The notes beneath the pieces are model-generated. The model searched no databases. It was not told the DNA's origin and worked only from the letters and a program-made list of their open reading frames with translations. 44,476 bases of DNA from Flavisphingomonas formosensis (GTDB lineage: Bacteria; Pseudomonadota; Alphaproteobacteria; Sphingomonadales; Sphingomonadaceae): assembly GCF_009755815.1 (NCBI RefSeq), contig NZ_WRPK01000021.1, forward strand, positions 1 to 44,476, read 5' to 3'. A program made the translations under genes and the position numbers. This document shows positions 33,843 to 42,065 of this stretch, piece after piece; positions within the stretch are counted from its first letter, which is position 1; each line of letters begins with the position of its first letter.

Positions 33843-34748
33843 ATGGTGAGAATTGGCGCGATCCTGCCGCAGTTGGAGATCGCCCCAGACCCAGAGACTC
33901 TCCGTCGATGGGTCGTCGCGGTCGAGGAGATGGGCTTCGATCATCTCGTGGTCTACGATCATGTCGTCGGCGCCGATGTCAGTGGGAAGCAGAGCGATCC
34001 GCGCATGCAGAAATGGCCTGCGGGTCATTATAATTATCGTGATCTTTTTCACGAGCCGCTGGTGCTGCTCGGATATCTCGCGGCTGTCACGCGCAAGATC
34101 GAGCTTTCCACCGGTATCCTGATTCTGCCGCAACGTCAGACCACCCTTGTGGCCAAACAGGCGGCCGAAATCCAGGTGCTAAGCGGCAATCGCCTGCGGC
34201 TGGGCGTGGGTATCGGCTATAATCATCTGGAGTTCGAGGCGCTTGGTGTGCCTTTCGCGCGTCGCGGCGATCGCATGGGCGAGCAGATCGACGTGCTGCG
34301 CGAACTATGGGGCCATGAGCTGGTCGATATCGACAAGCCCCAGCACCGATTCGGCGGCGTCGGGCTGAACCCGTTGCCGTCCCAACCTATTCCCCTGTGG
34401 CTGGGGGCGACATCGGCCATCGGCTTCGATCGGGTTGTGCGGCAGGCCGATGGCTGGATCTGCCCGGGCGGCGCGCTCTCGCCCGCAGTGCAGGGCTGGC
34501 TGGCACAGCTCGATGAAGCGTTGGGCAAGGCACCCCCGCGTGAACGGCCGCTGGGCATGGATGGTCGGCTTGACATGCGCTACCGGGCGGATGACGAGTT
34601 GGCGCGAGAAGCGGCACGGTGGCGCGAGCTTGGCGCCACCCACATTAGCGTCAACACCATGGCCCCCTATAACCGTCGCGCCGAGAAACTCGATGTCGAC
34701 GAGCATCTGGCGATGCTGCGCCATGCGCTGGAGCTGATCAGGGGATAA
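33843..34748 (+). CDS. luciferase-like (LLM class) flavin/F420 oxidoreductase 2
   Basis: 301 residues. RIGAILPQLEIAPDPETLRR at the N-terminus, then FDHLVVYDHVVG, TRKIELSTGILILPQRQTTL, VAKQAAEIQVLSGNRLRLGV and GIGYNHLEFEALGVPF match the LLM class of F420-dependent-type enzymes, as in the copy at 19083. Compared with that copy it has a shorter C-terminus. Enzymes of this fold act as two-component monooxygenases or as F420-linked reductases. The start follows AGGAATGGGCAC. It is 58 bp before the epoxide hydrolase, with a hairpin between. Confidence 0.88.
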   Translation: MVRIGAILPQLEIAPDPETLRRWVVAVEEMGFDHLVVYDHVVGADVSGKQSDPRMQKWPAGHYNYRDLFHEPLVLLGYLAAVTRKIELSTGILILPQRQTTLVAKQAAEIQVLSGNRLRLGVGIGYNHLEFEALGVPFARRGDRMGEQIDVLRELWGHELVDIDKPQHRFGGVGLNPLPSQPIPLWLGATSAIGFDRVVRQADGWICPGGALSPAVQGWLAQLDEALGKAPPRERPLGMDGRLDMRYRADDELAREAARWRELGATHISVNTMAPYNRRAEKLDVDEHLAMLRHALELIRG

Positions 34749-34753
34749 GGCAG

Positions 34754-34775
34754 GGGCGTCACCGTCGTGACGCCC
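34754..34775 (+). repeat. perfect hairpin between LLM 2 and the epoxide hydrolase
   Basis: GGGCGTCAC (34754-34762) pairs fully with GTGACGCCC (34767-34775) over a 4-nt loop, 5 bp after the LLM stop. There is no T tract. It may stabilise the upstream message or tune expression of the next gene. Confidence 0.6.
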
Positions 34776-34806
34776 AGCTGATCCTCGGCTGGATGAGAGG
34801 CATGTT

Positions 34807-36018
34807 GTGACGCCTGAGCCGTTTCGGATCGCCATAAGCCAGGATGTGCTGGATGACCTCGCCCGGCGCCTCGCCGCTGCCCGCTTCGCGCCCGATTTCG
34901 CCAATGAGGACTGGAGTTATGGCGTGCCGACCCGCTATCTGCGCGAGCTGATGACCTATTGGCGCGAGGGGTTCGACTGGCGGGCCCAGGAGCGGACGAT
35001 CAACCGCCACCCGCATTTTCGGGTCGAAATCGACGGTATTCCGATCCATTTCATGCATATAAAGGGGAAGGGCACGGCGCCGCTGCCGCTGATCCTGACC
35101 CATGGCTGGCCGTGGAGCTTCTGGGATTTCGCCAGTTTGGTCGACCCTCTTGCGGATCCGGTGTCGGATGGCGCAGATCCGCTTGACGCCTTCGATCTCG
35201 TCATCCCTTCCTTGCCCGGCTTTGCCTTCTCGACGCCGCTGTCGCGCCCCTTTGCCATTTGGGAAACGGCGGACCTCTGGGTCAAGCTGATGGACGCGCT
35301 CGGCTATGAGCGCTTCGGCGCCCATGGTGGCGACTTCGGTGTTCTGGTCACAGAGCAGCTCGGCCACAAATATCCAGAGCGCATGCTGGGTGTTCACCTC
35401 TCACCTTGTCCGCGCCGGCTGGACATCTGGAACGTGGCGCGCCCTTGGGCCGATCTCGTCGCGGGTCCCCTGTCGGGCGCGGCAGCGCGCGATGGGCGGG
35501 TCATCGCATGGGAGGCCAGGAAGGTGGGCCACGCGGTCGCCCAGGCTCTCAGCCCGCAAACGCTGGCGGCGGCATTGCATGATTCCCCGGTGGGACTCGC
35601 GGCATGGCTGCTTGAAAGGCGCCGCAACTGGAGCGATTGCGGAGGGGATGTGGAGACGGTCTTCTCCAAGGACCAGCTGCTGACCAATTTCACGCTCTAT
35701 TGGGCGACCGACAGCTTCGTCACGTCGGCCCGACTGTATCGCGATTCCTGGAAGCAGGAATGGCGTCCGTCGCACACGCGTCAACCGATGGTCGAGGTGC
35801 CGACCGGAGTCTCGCTGCTCCTGTCCGACCTGCCACCGGATGCGGACATGCGCTGGCTGCAAGGCTATTTCAACCTCACGATGCTGCGCGAACATGCGGT
35901 GGGTGGTCATTTCGCGGCGGCCGAGCGTCCGCAGGCGATCGTGGAGGACCTGCGCGCCTTTTTTCGCCCGATGCGCAAGCGGTCTGCACGAATGATGGCA
36001 TGTGGAGTCAACACATAA
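34807..36018 (+). CDS. epoxide hydrolase, microsomal/juvenile-hormone type
   Basis: 403 residues of an alpha/beta-hydrolase with an N-terminal EHN domain (FRIAISQDVLDDLARRLAAA). The oxyanion part is LTHGWPWSFWDF (His99), the nucleophile is Asp176 in GAHGGDFGVLVTEQ, and the catalytic His is His368 in VGGHFAAAERP. This set matches microsomal-type epoxide hydrolases, which open epoxides to trans-diols. The start is GTG 34807, behind GAGAGG. The substrate is probably an epoxide made by a monooxygenase of this cluster. An operator (36008-36023) overlaps its last codons. Confidence 0.92.
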   Translation: MTPEPFRIAISQDVLDDLARRLAAARFAPDFANEDWSYGVPTRYLRELMTYWREGFDWRAQERTINRHPHFRVEIDGIPIHFMHIKGKGTAPLPLILTHGWPWSFWDFASLVDPLADPVSDGADPLDAFDLVIPSLPGFAFSTPLSRPFAIWETADLWVKLMDALGYERFGAHGGDFGVLVTEQLGHKYPERMLGVHLSPCPRRLDIWNVARPWADLVAGPLSGAAARDGRVIAWEARKVGHAVAQALSPQTLAAALHDSPVGLAAWLLERRRNWSDCGGDVETVFSKDQLLTNFTLYWATDSFVTSARLYRDSWKQEWRPSHTRQPMVEVPTGVSLLLSDLPPDADMRWLQGYFNLTMLREHAVGGHFAAAERPQAIVEDLRAFFRPMRKRSARMMACGVNT

Positions 36019-36023
36019 GTTGA
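36008..36023 (+). promoter_or_regulatory. TCAAC-N6-GTTGA operator upstream of the maleate-isomerase-like gene
   Basis: Perfect copy, TCAAC-ACATAA-GTTGA, with the arms extended to 6 bp (GTCAAC/GTTGAC). The right arm carries a perfect TTGACA (36020-36025). It overlaps the last four codons of the epoxide hydrolase and lies about 84 bp before the start of the next gene. Confidence 0.8.
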
Positions 36024-36106
36024 CATGACTGGGCGATCTGACCAAATTGGCGGGTCGATGAAGCATATGCGGCGAGGACGGCCGGCCCCTCGACAGGGAG
36101 AGTATA

Positions 36107-36856
36107 TTGGTAGGCAGGGCGCAGGATGGTTGGCGGGCCCGTGTTGGCTTGGTGATGCCGAGCACGAACACGGCATTCGAAGGCTGGCTGCCGCGCGTGG
36201 CGCCCGAAGGCGTGAGCTTCCATTTCGGTCGGATGCCGTTTTCCCGTGCCACCTCGATCGAGAACGCGCTCGAGGAGATGGAAAGCGAGGAACGCGCTGC
36301 CGTGAGGCGTGTAATGGATTGCGAGCCCGATGCGCTGCTCTACGCCTGCACGGCCTCCAGCATCCTCAAGGGCGTCGAGGGAGACCGTGCCCTCATCGCG
36401 AAGCTGAGGGAACAGACCGGCGTGCCTTGCACCACCATCGCGGAAGCGATCGTGCGTGCTTTCGAGCGGCTGGGTGTCTCGCGGATATGCATCGCCTCGC
36501 CGTATCCGGCAAAATTCGACAGGCTGGAGAGTGATTTCTTCAACAGTGCCGGCCTAGAGGTGGTGGATGTCCACGGCCTCGACCTCAACGATCCGGCAGA
36601 TATGTGCGACGTTCCGCCGGGCGAGATCTATCGCTTCGCGCGATCGGTCTGGAATCCGTCGGCTGATGCGCTGCTGGTCACTTGCGCCGCATTTCGCGGC
36701 CAATCGGTGGTCGCAGCGCTGGAGGAGGATCTCGGCGTACCGGTCGTCACTTCGCTCACGGCTTCCTTGTGGGCTGGCCTGCGCATTGCCGGTGTGATGA
36801 CTCCGGTTCACGGGTTCGGCGCCATTCTCAGCCAGCCCGGCCGGCCCTATGACTGA
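36107..36856 (+). CDS. maleate cis-trans isomerase / Asp-Glu racemase family protein
   Basis: 249 residues. The fold has VGLVMPSTNTAFEGWLP with the conserved Asn and two catalytic-type Cys, Cys81 in LLYACTASSILKG and Cys193 in LLVTCAAFRGQS. This matches the maleate-isomerase and aryl-malonate-decarboxylase group, where both Cys are needed (Cys76/Cys194 in a known maleate isomerase). Family members isomerise cis-dicarboxylates or decarboxylate malonates. The start is TTG 36107 with AGGGAG 6 nt before it. Its stop is 69 bp before an MFS transporter. The dicarboxylate substrate may come from ring cleavage, which is inference. Confidence 0.87.
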   Translation: MVGRAQDGWRARVGLVMPSTNTAFEGWLPRVAPEGVSFHFGRMPFSRATSIENALEEMESEERAAVRRVMDCEPDALLYACTASSILKGVEGDRALIAKLREQTGVPCTTIAEAIVRAFERLGVSRICIASPYPAKFDRLESDFFNSAGLEVVDVHGLDLNDPADMCDVPPGEIYRFARSVWNPSADALLVTCAAFRGQSVVAALEEDLGVPVVTSLTASLWAGLRIAGVMTPVHGFGAILSQPGRPYD

Positions 36857-36925
36857 ATGCGCGAAGCCGTTGCTTGGGCGGCGGCGCGGATTTGCGATCG
36901 ATGACGGTGCCGGGGTTGCTATTTC

Positions 36926-38224
36926 ATGCATATGACGTCTTCCGACAGCAGGCGCACGCGCCGTATCGCTTTCGCGATGTTCGTGGGCACCGCGCTCGAG
37001 ACCTATGATTTCATGCTCTATGGTCTCGCTGCGCCGCTGGTGTTCACCCGCCTGTTCTTCGTCAGCAACGAGCCCTTCGTGGCGACGCTGGGTGCATTGG
37101 GAACCTTCGCGGTCGGCTTCGCGATGCGGCCGCTGGGCGCCATGCTGTTCGGTCATCTGGGGGATCGTTTCGGGCGCCGCAAATGTCTGATCGCCACCAT
37201 CGCGATCATCGGCATCACCACTTGCCTGATCGGCATGTTGCCCACTTATGCCGTGGCGGGAATCATGGCGCCGCTCGTGCTCACCATGCTGAGGGCGATC
37301 CAGGGGATCGCCATCGGCGGCGAGTGGGGAGGCGCCATTGCGCTGGCGGTGGAGCATGCGCCGCCCGATGCACGTGCACGCTCCGCCGCTATGACCCAGC
37401 TCGGTGCGCCGATCGGCATATTGACGGCCACTGCCGCCTTCTTCCTGGTTTCGCTGCTGCCGCCGGCGATGTTCGATCTGTGGGGCTGGCGGCTGCCCTT
37501 TCTCGCGGCCTTCCCGATGCTGCTGGGCACGCTCTGGCTCCGGCGTCAGGTGGATGAATCCCCGATGTTCGAGCAGGTGAAGAAAGCGCATCACCTATCG
37601 CATTTCCCTGCAAGGGAGGTGATCTTCGATAATGTTCCGAGGTTTCTGGTCGGCACCATCGGCTGCATGCTGGGGATTGGCGGATTCTACCTGATGTCGA
37701 GCTATGTCATCAGCTACGGCACCTCGACATTGCATCTCCCCCGCCCTTTGTTGCTTGCCGCCTCGGCGGTTGCGAGTGTGGTCCAGATCTTCGTGGTGCT
37801 GGTTGGCAGCCGGCTCGGCGAACGCTTCAGCAATGCCGGGGTCGTCGCCGCAGGCGGGGTCCTGACGCTCCTTCTCGCCTTTCCGGTATTCGCCCTGATC
37901 GATACCGGGCAGCCATGGGCCGTGATCCTCGGCATCACCCTGGGCACGGCAAGTGTCTACATCCCGGTATCGGTGATTGGGCAATATCTGGCCGAACTTT
38001 TTCCCGTCGAGCGGCGATACAGCGGATTGGGTATATGTTCGAACATCGCTGGCGTGTTCTGCGGTTTCGTGCCCATGCTCGCCGCGACAATGCAGCATGC
38101 CGCCGGCGGTTCCTGGGCGGTCTCCATGGTCCTCGCCGCATTGGCTCTGATGACGATGGTCGCGGCTCTCGCCGCACCGCGTTTCGCCGTCAGGGGCGAG
38201 CTGTTCGTTGGACGCATATCGTAG
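36926..38224 (+). CDS. MFS transporter, MHS (metabolite:proton symporter) type
   Basis: 432 residues with 12 hydrophobic segments. The conserved MHS block LGAMLFGHLGDRFGRRKCLI, GIAIGGEWGGAIALAVEHAP and LDLWGWR-type residues (FDLWGWRLPFLAAFPML) mark the metabolite:H+ symporter subgroup of the MFS, in the inner membrane. It would import a small acid or related metabolite by proton symport. The start ATG 36926 has only a weak Shine-Dalgarno. It lies between the maleate-isomerase-like and SnoaL genes and probably shares their transcript. Confidence 0.93.
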   Translation: MHMTSSDSRRTRRIAFAMFVGTALETYDFMLYGLAAPLVFTRLFFVSNEPFVATLGALGTFAVGFAMRPLGAMLFGHLGDRFGRRKCLIATIAIIGITTCLIGMLPTYAVAGIMAPLVLTMLRAIQGIAIGGEWGGAIALAVEHAPPDARARSAAMTQLGAPIGILTATAAFFLVSLLPPAMFDLWGWRLPFLAAFPMLLGTLWLRRQVDESPMFEQVKKAHHLSHFPAREVIFDNVPRFLVGTIGCMLGIGGFYLMSSYVISYGTSTLHLPRPLLLAASAVASVVQIFVVLVGSRLGERFSNAGVVAAGGVLTLLLAFPVFALIDTGQPWAVILGITLGTASVYIPVSVIGQYLAELFPVERRYSGLGICSNIAGVFCGFVPMLAATMQHAAGGSWAVSMVLAALALMTMVAALAAPRFAVRGELFVGRIS

Positions 38225-38279
38225 CGGCGCCTCGCCCGGCGGCGGCCCGTGATCTCAAACAGGCGCTAGGAAGAAGCAG

Positions 38280-38822
38280 ATGAGCGGCGAGCCCAGTCTT
38301 GACGACCAGATCGCGGAAATGCTTGCAGAACGTGATATCCGCAATGCCATCATGCGGTATGTCCGTGGCGTCAATCGCAAGGATTGGGCGTTGATGGCTT
38401 CCGTTTATCATGCGGATGCGACGGAGGATCATGGCCCCTTGCAGGGAAGCCCGGCCGATCTGATCGCCTGGGTTCAAAAGCGCCACGAGACCATCGAGCA
38501 ATCGATGCATTTCATCGGCAATTGCCTGGTCGAGATCGCAGGGGAAACCGCCTTTGCGGAAACCTATTGCATTATCGTACAGCATGAGCGCACCGCCGCG
38601 CGCAGTATCAGCTCCGGCAGGGATGCGATGGTCCGCACCGTGATGGGCGTCCGTTATGTAGACCGCTTCGAGCGCCGTGACGGCGCTTGGAAAATAGCGC
38701 GCCGCATCCTCGTGACGGAATGGATCGAAGAGGGGATGGGCACTACCGACTTCGGCCCGGCATGGACTGCGGCGCTCCGATCGAAGGATGATGCCGTTTA
38801 CCGGATCCGCGATCAGGATTGA
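38280..38822 (+). CDS. SnoaL-like (NTF2 fold) protein 2
   Basis: 180 residues. It is homologous in pattern to the protein at 20104: RDIRNAIMRYVRGVNRKDWA, YHADATEDHGPLQG, QSMHFIGNCLVEI, and GVRYVDRFERRDGAWKIARR. At the dyad positions it has Asn32 (RGVNRKD) rather than the Asp found in the first copy, while His77 is kept. The two probably act on different steps or substrates as dehydratase or isomerase type enzymes. The start ATG 38280 follows AGGAAGAAG, 55 bp after the MFS gene. Confidence 0.85.
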   Translation: MSGEPSLDDQIAEMLAERDIRNAIMRYVRGVNRKDWALMASVYHADATEDHGPLQGSPADLIAWVQKRHETIEQSMHFIGNCLVEIAGETAFAETYCIIVQHERTAARSISSGRDAMVRTVMGVRYVDRFERRDGAWKIARRILVTEWIEEGMGTTDFGPAWTAALRSKDDAVYRIRDQD

Positions 38823-38847
38823 CGTGAGGGCGCACCTCGTGGCGCAC

Positions 38848-39231
38848 CTATGCGCCCGGCTTGAATACCGCGCACAGCTTGTTGCCGTCGGGATCGCGCA
38901 GATAGGCGAGGTAGAAGCCGGACGAAGCGCGCAGCCCCGGCGGGTCTTCGCATGTCGTGCCGCCATGCGCCAAGCCGGCCGCGTGCCATGAATCGACCAT
39001 GGCGGGGCTCGACATGGTGAAACCGATGGTGCCGCCATTTCCCGGTGAGGACGGCGCGCCGTTCAAGGGCTTGCCGACCACGAGCATGGCATCGTCATGG
39101 ACATAGACTATCCGGTCGCCATCCTTGATCTCCGAGCCCGGCATCCCTCCGATCGCCATAAAGAGCCCATCATAGAAGATCTTTGCCCTGATCGGATCGT
39201 CGGCACCAAGGCATATATGTGCGAACATGCA
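38848..39231 (-). CDS. VOC (glyoxalase/bleomycin-resistance fold) family protein
   Basis: 127 residues. MFAHICLGADDPIRAKIFYD starts the first beta-alpha-beta module, GGTIGFTMSSPAMVDSWHAA the second, and YLAYLRDPDGNKLCAVFKPG ends it. DPDGN followed by a beta strand is the VOC end signature. The last strand position normally occupied by a metal-binding Glu reads CAVF, so metal binding may be incomplete. The start ATG 39231 is preferred because the sequence before it (to 39297) is not domain-like. It is the only minus-strand gene in the right part. It faces the hydantoinase-like gene across an operator and converges with the SnoaL gene. Confidence 0.82.
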   Translation of the reverse strand, partial: CMFAHICLGADDPIRAKIFYDGLFMAIGGMPGSEIKDGDRIVYVHDDAMLVVGKPLNGAPSSPGNGGTIGFTMSSPAMVDSWHAAGLAHGGTTCEDPPGLRASSGFYLAYLRDPDGNKLCAVFKPGA

Positions 39232-39386
39232 GCCTTTCCCTTTCGAGTATTTCGAGCTTGTGGCGTTCCCGGAATGAATTGCGGGCGAGACGGGCACGGC
39301 GATGAGCCTATTCTCGCTTCCCCCGGACTTTGCCGCATCCCGCCGGTCGCGCCGTCAGCGGAGCATGGCGCGGCCCAATGAATTAT

Positions 39387-39402
39387 TCAACAATAACGTT
39401 GA
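39387..39402. promoter_or_regulatory. TCAAC-N6-GTTGA operator in the VOC - HyuB divergent gap
   Basis: Perfect copy, TCAAC-AATAAC-GTTGA. The plus-strand arm gives TTGATG (39399-39404), 16 nt, TAAATC (39421-39426), leading to the gene at 39513. The minus-strand arm gives TTGAAT, and a promoter for the VOC gene at 39231 could use it. Confidence 0.8.
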
Positions 39403-39512
39403 TGTTTTGCGCCGATCGTCTAAATCCTGATCGGAGCCGGCATGTTCAAGCCGGGCAAGACAATGAGCGGCCGCCCTCATGCTCACGGGCGTCGCGATGG
39501 AGATGGGCGTAC

Positions 39513-41870
39513 ATGAGTCACGATGTAGCCACCGCGGATCGGACGATGCGTGCGGACATGGCGGCCGAGAGCGTTCCGGATGGCGCGGGACGAGTGACAT
39601 GGGACGGACGTTTCCATTCCTATCGTCCCAAAGGCGACTGGCTGTCGCGCGTATCGGGCGATCTGATGCTGCATGACGCGTGCGACGCAACGCTCGACCC
39701 GGTGACATTCGAGGTGATTCGCAACCGGCTCTGGATGATCAACATCGCCCATGGCGAGACGCTGACCCGCATTTCTGGCTCGCCCGTGTTTCAGTCGCTC
39801 GATTTCAACATGTGCCTGCTCACAGAGCATGCCGAGATCGCCATGAACGCGCCCTATCTGCAGAATCTCGGGACGGGCACTTCGCTGGCGATCCGCTATA
39901 TCATGGAGCAGTATAGCGAAGCCCCCGGCATTCACGAGGACGACATTTACGTATCGACCGATCCCTGGATCGGCGCGGTGCACCAGATGGATGTAATGCT
40001 GATCGCGCCAGTGTTCGTGGACGGCAAGTTGTTCGCGTGGGTGACGAATGCTGGGCACCAATATGATCGCGGCGGCGTCGTGCCGGGCGGCTGGCCCCAG
40101 AACGCTCCGGATGTGTACAGTGACCCCACCATCCTCAAACCCTTCAAGCTGGTCGAGAAGGGCGCGGTGCGCAAGGATCTGGAGGCGATGTACCTGCGCC
40201 AGTCGCGCATGCCCGATCTGCTCGCGCTCGATCTTCGCGCCCAGATCGCGGGCTGCCGCTTCGCCGTCCGGCAGATGCGTGATCTCTGTACGCATTTCGG
40301 CGCCGGCGTCGTCAAGGCGGCAATGCGGCGGGTGATCGATAACGCCCAGCAGTCCATGCGCGATAAGCTCAGTCGGATTCCCGACGGCCGCTGGTCGCAG
40401 GTCCGCTACTTCGACGAGCGCATGCCCGGAGACCGCAGCTCCTATCGAGTCCAGGTCAACCTCACCAAGAAGGGCGATCGGCTGATCGTCGACAACGAAG
40501 GGACGGACACGCAGGTCGAAGGTCCGCTCAACTTCGTGTTCGCAGCCTTTGCCGGGCAGTTCCTTGGCGTCGTCGCGGTGACGATGCTGTACGAGCAGAT
40601 GTTCTCGACCGGCGGCGCCGAGCGCCAGATCGATTTCGAGATGACGCCGGGCCTGATTTCCTGCGCCGACTATCCCGCGGCGATCAGCGGTGGGGTGATG
40701 AGCGTCGTGGTGCACACCAACGCGCTGATGCAGGCGATCGGCGCGATGCTGGCCTGCGTCCCGGAGCTCAAGTCCGACGTCATCGCCGCCGGACCCGGCT
40801 GGCCGATGCTCGTGCTGGCGGGAAGCAACGATGCCGGCGGCTATTTCGGCACTGCGCTGATGGACGCCGTTGCGATGGGGTCGGGCGCGCGTTCCAACCG
40901 CGATGGGGTCGATACGGGGGGCGCGACATGGAGCCCGCTGATGAAGCTGCTCAATGCCGAGGAGGTCGAGCAATTCTATCCCATCGTCTATCTCTATCGG
41001 CGCGAGCTCGAGGATAGCGCGGGGGCCGGCCGTTATCGTGGCGGTGTCGGCATGAAATTCGCCTTTACGCCCTATCGTGCCCGTGAGATCAGCGCGATCA
41101 CCAACACCGGCGGCCAGGACAATTCGACCCATGGCGCCGCCGGCCTGTTCGGCGGCTGGCCCTCGCCGACCTGTCATTATCTGGTGCGCAAGGGCACCAA
41201 CCTGGCCGAGATGTTCGCGCGCCGGCAAATGCCTTCTGCGATCGGGGATCTCGCGTCCGAGGAGGATCATCTGCTGCGCGGCAAATCGAACGGCACCGTG
41301 CTGCGGACCGGCGATGTGGTCGAAGGCACGTTCATGGGCGGCGGCGGCTATGGTGATCCGCTGCTGCGCGAGCCGGAAGCCGTCGCGCGGGACGTGGCGA
41401 TGGGTTATGTATCCGCAGACGCGGCAACGCGCATCTATGGCGTGATGCGAACCGCGGACGGCGCCGCCGATCCGGCGGCGACCGAGGCGTGCCGCCACGC
41501 CTTGCGAGAGAAGCGCAAGCAATGGAAAGCTGCCGGTCCGGGCGGCCGCGGAGCCAGGATCACGCCGGCATCGGGCGAACCGCCGCGGCTGGTGCACGAA
41601 TATGTCGCGGCACGCGACGAAGGCGGGCAGCGCGTCCTTGCCTGCGCGATCTGTGGACACGTCCTCGGCGATTATACCGGGAACTATAAGGAAGGCCTGC
41701 TGGTCAACATTGCGCCGGTCACGGATATCCCGATGGTAGGGGATCCCGCACTTTTCATCGACGAGCCGGTCGAGTTCCGCCAATATTGCTGCCCTGGCTG
41801 CCAGACCCAGATGGCCACCGACGTGATGTGCGCCAGGGAGCCGATATTTGCCGAACTGACGCTGCTGTGA
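39513..41870 (+). CDS. HyuB / acetone-carboxylase-alpha-like protein fused to an AcxC-like zinc tail
   Basis: 785 residues. From about residue 60 it matches hydantoinase B/acetone carboxylase alpha proteins: DPVTFEVIRNRLWMINIAHG, GDDIYVSTDPW-like text (HEDDIYVSTDPWIGAVHQMD), VTNAGHQYDRGGVVPGG, GSGARSNRDGVDTGGATW and the GAGRYRGGVGMKFAF motif. The last 100 residues are unlike HyuB and carry two Cys pairs, ACAICGHVLGDYTGNYKEGL and QYCCPGCQTQMATDVMC, as in acetone carboxylase gamma (AcxC) zinc proteins. These enzymes carboxylate ketones or open cyclic amides with ATP. The ATP-binding beta (AcxA/HyuA) partner is not in the window. Start ATG 39513 with GGAG 10 nt before. Confidence 0.85.
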   Translation: MSHDVATADRTMRADMAAESVPDGAGRVTWDGRFHSYRPKGDWLSRVSGDLMLHDACDATLDPVTFEVIRNRLWMINIAHGETLTRISGSPVFQSLDFNMCLLTEHAEIAMNAPYLQNLGTGTSLAIRYIMEQYSEAPGIHEDDIYVSTDPWIGAVHQMDVMLIAPVFVDGKLFAWVTNAGHQYDRGGVVPGGWPQNAPDVYSDPTILKPFKLVEKGAVRKDLEAMYLRQSRMPDLLALDLRAQIAGCRFAVRQMRDLCTHFGAGVVKAAMRRVIDNAQQSMRDKLSRIPDGRWSQVRYFDERMPGDRSSYRVQVNLTKKGDRLIVDNEGTDTQVEGPLNFVFAAFAGQFLGVVAVTMLYEQMFSTGGAERQIDFEMTPGLISCADYPAAISGGVMSVVVHTNALMQAIGAMLACVPELKSDVIAAGPGWPMLVLAGSNDAGGYFGTALMDAVAMGSGARSNRDGVDTGGATWSPLMKLLNAEEVEQFYPIVYLYRRELEDSAGAGRYRGGVGMKFAFTPYRAREISAITNTGGQDNSTHGAAGLFGGWPSPTCHYLVRKGTNLAEMFARRQMPSAIGDLASEEDHLLRGKSNGTVLRTGDVVEGTFMGGGGYGDPLLREPEAVARDVAMGYVSADAATRIYGVMRTADGAADPAATEACRHALREKRKQWKAAGPGGRGARITPASGEPPRLVHEYVAARDEGGQRVLACAICGHVLGDYTGNYKEGLLVNIAPVTDIPMVGDPALFIDEPVEFRQYCCPGCQTQMATDVMCAREPIFAELTLL

Positions 41871-42065
41871 CGGCACGAAGCGGGCTCGATGAACGACTGT
41901 CTCGAATTGCGGGATTCCACGTTGCGCCGAATGCCACGATCGCCTGTTGACCATGACGATCGAGAACAAGCGCGCGCATTTTTTTGATCCGACCAGGCGT
42001 CACAGCGAAGGAAAGCGCAGCGGCTTAACCTTCGGTGGGCGCTTCCCGGAGAGGAGGGGGTAAAG

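Noticed and set aside
39483-41969. An 828-residue open frame on the minus strand
   Set aside because: It is the antisense shadow of the HyuB-type gene at 39513; its translation is Arg/His-rich with no family motif.
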